Source: Verrucomicrobiota bacterium (GTDB taxonomy: Bacteria > Verrucomicrobiota > Verrucomicrobiae > Chthoniobacterales > UBA10450). From it: DNA of 5,997 nt. The stretch covers positions 1 through 5,997 of the forward strand of contig VBQB01000139.1 of NCBI GenBank assembly GCA_005887855.1, written 5' to 3'. The notes under the pieces were generated by a model. The model was not told the origin of the DNA, did no database searches, and saw only the letters and a list, made by a program, of their open reading frames with translations. Each line of letters starts with the position of its first letter. The stretch's first letter is position 1. The translations under genes were made by a program, and so were the position numbers. Below are positions 4,846 through 5,997 of the stretch, piece by piece.

Positions 4846-5825
4846 AGACATTGTCGGCATGGCGGGAACGACTGATCGATTTCTTTTTTCCAGCTGAGTC
4901 TGATACTTGGCTGGCGGTCTTAAGAATCGGTCTTGGTCTTCAGGTCGTACTTTATGCGCTATCCCTGCGAGACGATTGGAATTATCTCCTCGCAGGAACA
5001 GGCCATGGGCTGATTAGCCGAAATCTCGGAGAAGCAATTCTCTCTCTGGAAAGCCATTTGATTCCGAGACTGGGATGGTTCGTCGCTCTCGGGACGCAAG
5101 TTGACCTGCGCGAAGAGACAGTCCTTAGCGTTGCGTGGATTTGTTTACTCGCTTCCGGCTGCGGTCTTCTTATGGGACTCGCCTCTCGATTCGCAGCGAT
5201 TCTGGCCTGGTTTCTTCACCTGTGCGCAGCCAAGAGCGGAGGGTTCGTCTCATACGGCATGGATAACTTTATGACCATCGGACTCTTTTATTTGATGTTA
5301 TCGCCGTTGCCCGATCGATATTCGCTCGACTGGCGTCTGCGAAAATCGCAGGCGACAGATCCACAACCGCGAAGTCATCGTGGCTCGCGAAGCCGTTCGG
5401 AGTTACTCGGTTTCTGGCGTCGCGTGTTGCAGCTCCACCTGTGTCTGATCTATTTTTTTAGTGGCCTAACGAAATGCTTGGGCAGCGGGTGGTGGGATGG
5501 TTCGAATATGTGGCGGGCGCTGATCCGCCCGCCCTTTAATATTATTAATCCCGAGATACTTGCGGGGTGCAAATACCTGTTTCCGGTTGTAGGGGTATTT
5601 ATTTGTGTATTGGAAATCGGATATCCATTTTTTGTTTGGAATAACAAGACTCGCAAGACTTGGCTGATGTGCATTTGTGCAATGCACGTCGGGATTGGAC
5701 TCACGATGGGAATGTATCTGTTTGCACTCATCATGATCATCCTCAACGTGGCGGCGTTCGGCGCAGGCCTCATCCGAACGGAGCACGCGAGAATCAGTCT
5801 GCGGCCCCAAGAAGTTATCTCATAA
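4842..5825 (+). CDS. HTTM domain membrane protein (vitamin K-dependent gamma-carboxylase-like family)
   Basis: This is a 327-residue polytopic membrane protein. Hydrophobic segments lie near residues 23-41, 93-128, 141-155, 195-210, 245-266 and 275-310. HTTM hallmarks are an early LRIGLGLQ (27-34), the block YGMDNFMTIGLFY then LSPLPDRYSLDW (138-164), and LQLHLCLIYFFSGLTK (196-211) followed by GSGWWDG (214-220). A basic, Ser/Arg-rich loop at 165-188 separates the halves. The family includes the membrane part of gamma-glutamyl carboxylase and SdpB, needed for Bacillus SDP toxin maturation. Most bacterial members have no known reaction. The start is GTG at 4842, overlapping the previous stop as GTGA. 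I see no separate ribosome binding site, consistent with translational coupling. It is the last gene of the three-gene plus-strand set; no clear terminator follows. Confidence 0.88.
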   Translation: MKTLSAWRERLIDFFFPAESDTWLAVLRIGLGLQVVLYALSLRDDWNYLLAGTGHGLISRNLGEAILSLESHLIPRLGWFVALGTQVDLREETVLSVAWICLLASGCGLLMGLASRFAAILAWFLHLCAAKSGGFVSYGMDNFMTIGLFYLMLSPLPDRYSLDWRLRKSQATDPQPRSHRGSRSRSELLGFWRRVLQLHLCLIYFFSGLTKCLGSGWWDGSNMWRALIRPPFNIINPEILAGCKYLFPVVGVFICVLEIGYPFFVWNNKTRKTWLMCICAMHVGIGLTMGMYLFALIMIILNVAAFGAGLIRTEHARISLRPQEVIS

Positions 5826-5997
5826 ATCGAGAAAACCTTTGGCCCCTCGCCGCGAGACCGCTTGTGCTTGCGCCACCCTTGTTTGCTCTCGACCAGTAGA
5901 AAAGTATTGTTAGGCTTCACAAAAGGGTGAATGCCCAACGTACGTCCGCCGAGAGTCAGCCGGATCTCCCGCTCGAGATCGCGCACCTCTTGTTAAT

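Noticed and set aside
5826..5997. Minus-strand frame at the right edge (TLGGRTLGIHPFVKPNNT...) that continues into the HTTM gene region
   Set aside because: It runs antisense through the end of the HTTM gene without a stop near it, and its composition is not convincing. The other two minus frames stop within a few tens of codons. A gene tail from beyond the window cannot be excluded but is not supported.

Overview
The window looks like a piece of chromosome from a soil or environmental bacterium with mid-to-high GC content. My best guess is Verrucomicrobia (Chthoniobacterales or 'Udaeobacter'-like). The clues are a Ser/Thr kinase with an N-terminal CPxCG...CLRC zinc ribbon, a secreted protein with a very long Thr-Pro linker, the recurrent 'CTYTQGYW...GPGHC' C-terminal module, and palindrome-rich intergenic DNA. 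No rRNA, marker gene or database match supports this, so the taxonomy is inference.

Left edge (1-264, minus): the first 88 residues of a protein kinase that runs off the window, with a zinc ribbon followed by the glycine-rich loop. A 313-bp gap (265-577) holds two hairpins, a short repeat and a possible overlapping upstream frame.

Centre (578-3033, minus): two tandem paralogous genes for secreted, cysteine-rich proteins of 293 and 496 residues. They share a fibronectin-III-like domain and the same C-terminal module. They differ in the linker: the longer one has an extra N-terminal Cys-containing domain and a 138-residue Thr-Pro tract. They are 83 bp apart, with an AT-rich 10-bp inverted repeat between them, and could be cotranscribed.

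Divergent intergenic region (3034-3748): a possible 59-residue minus-strand ORF with a plausible ribosome binding site, the second copy of the short repeat, and a cluster of hairpins at 3434-3693 just upstream of the plus-strand genes.

Right side (3749-5825, plus): three genes that look like an operon. They encode a small predicted lipoprotein, a membrane-anchored extracytoplasmic protein, and a polytopic HTTM-family membrane protein. The last two overlap by 4 nt (GTGA) and resemble the SdpA/SdpB arrangement of peptide-toxin maturation systems in topology and order. That link is a hypothesis, not an identification. The final 172 bp (5826-5997) hold no gene I can support.

The most interesting leads are the paralogous secreted proteins with their uncharacterised C-terminal module and a cysteine pair present in only one copy, and the lipoprotein/anchored protein/HTTM cassette with a structured upstream region.
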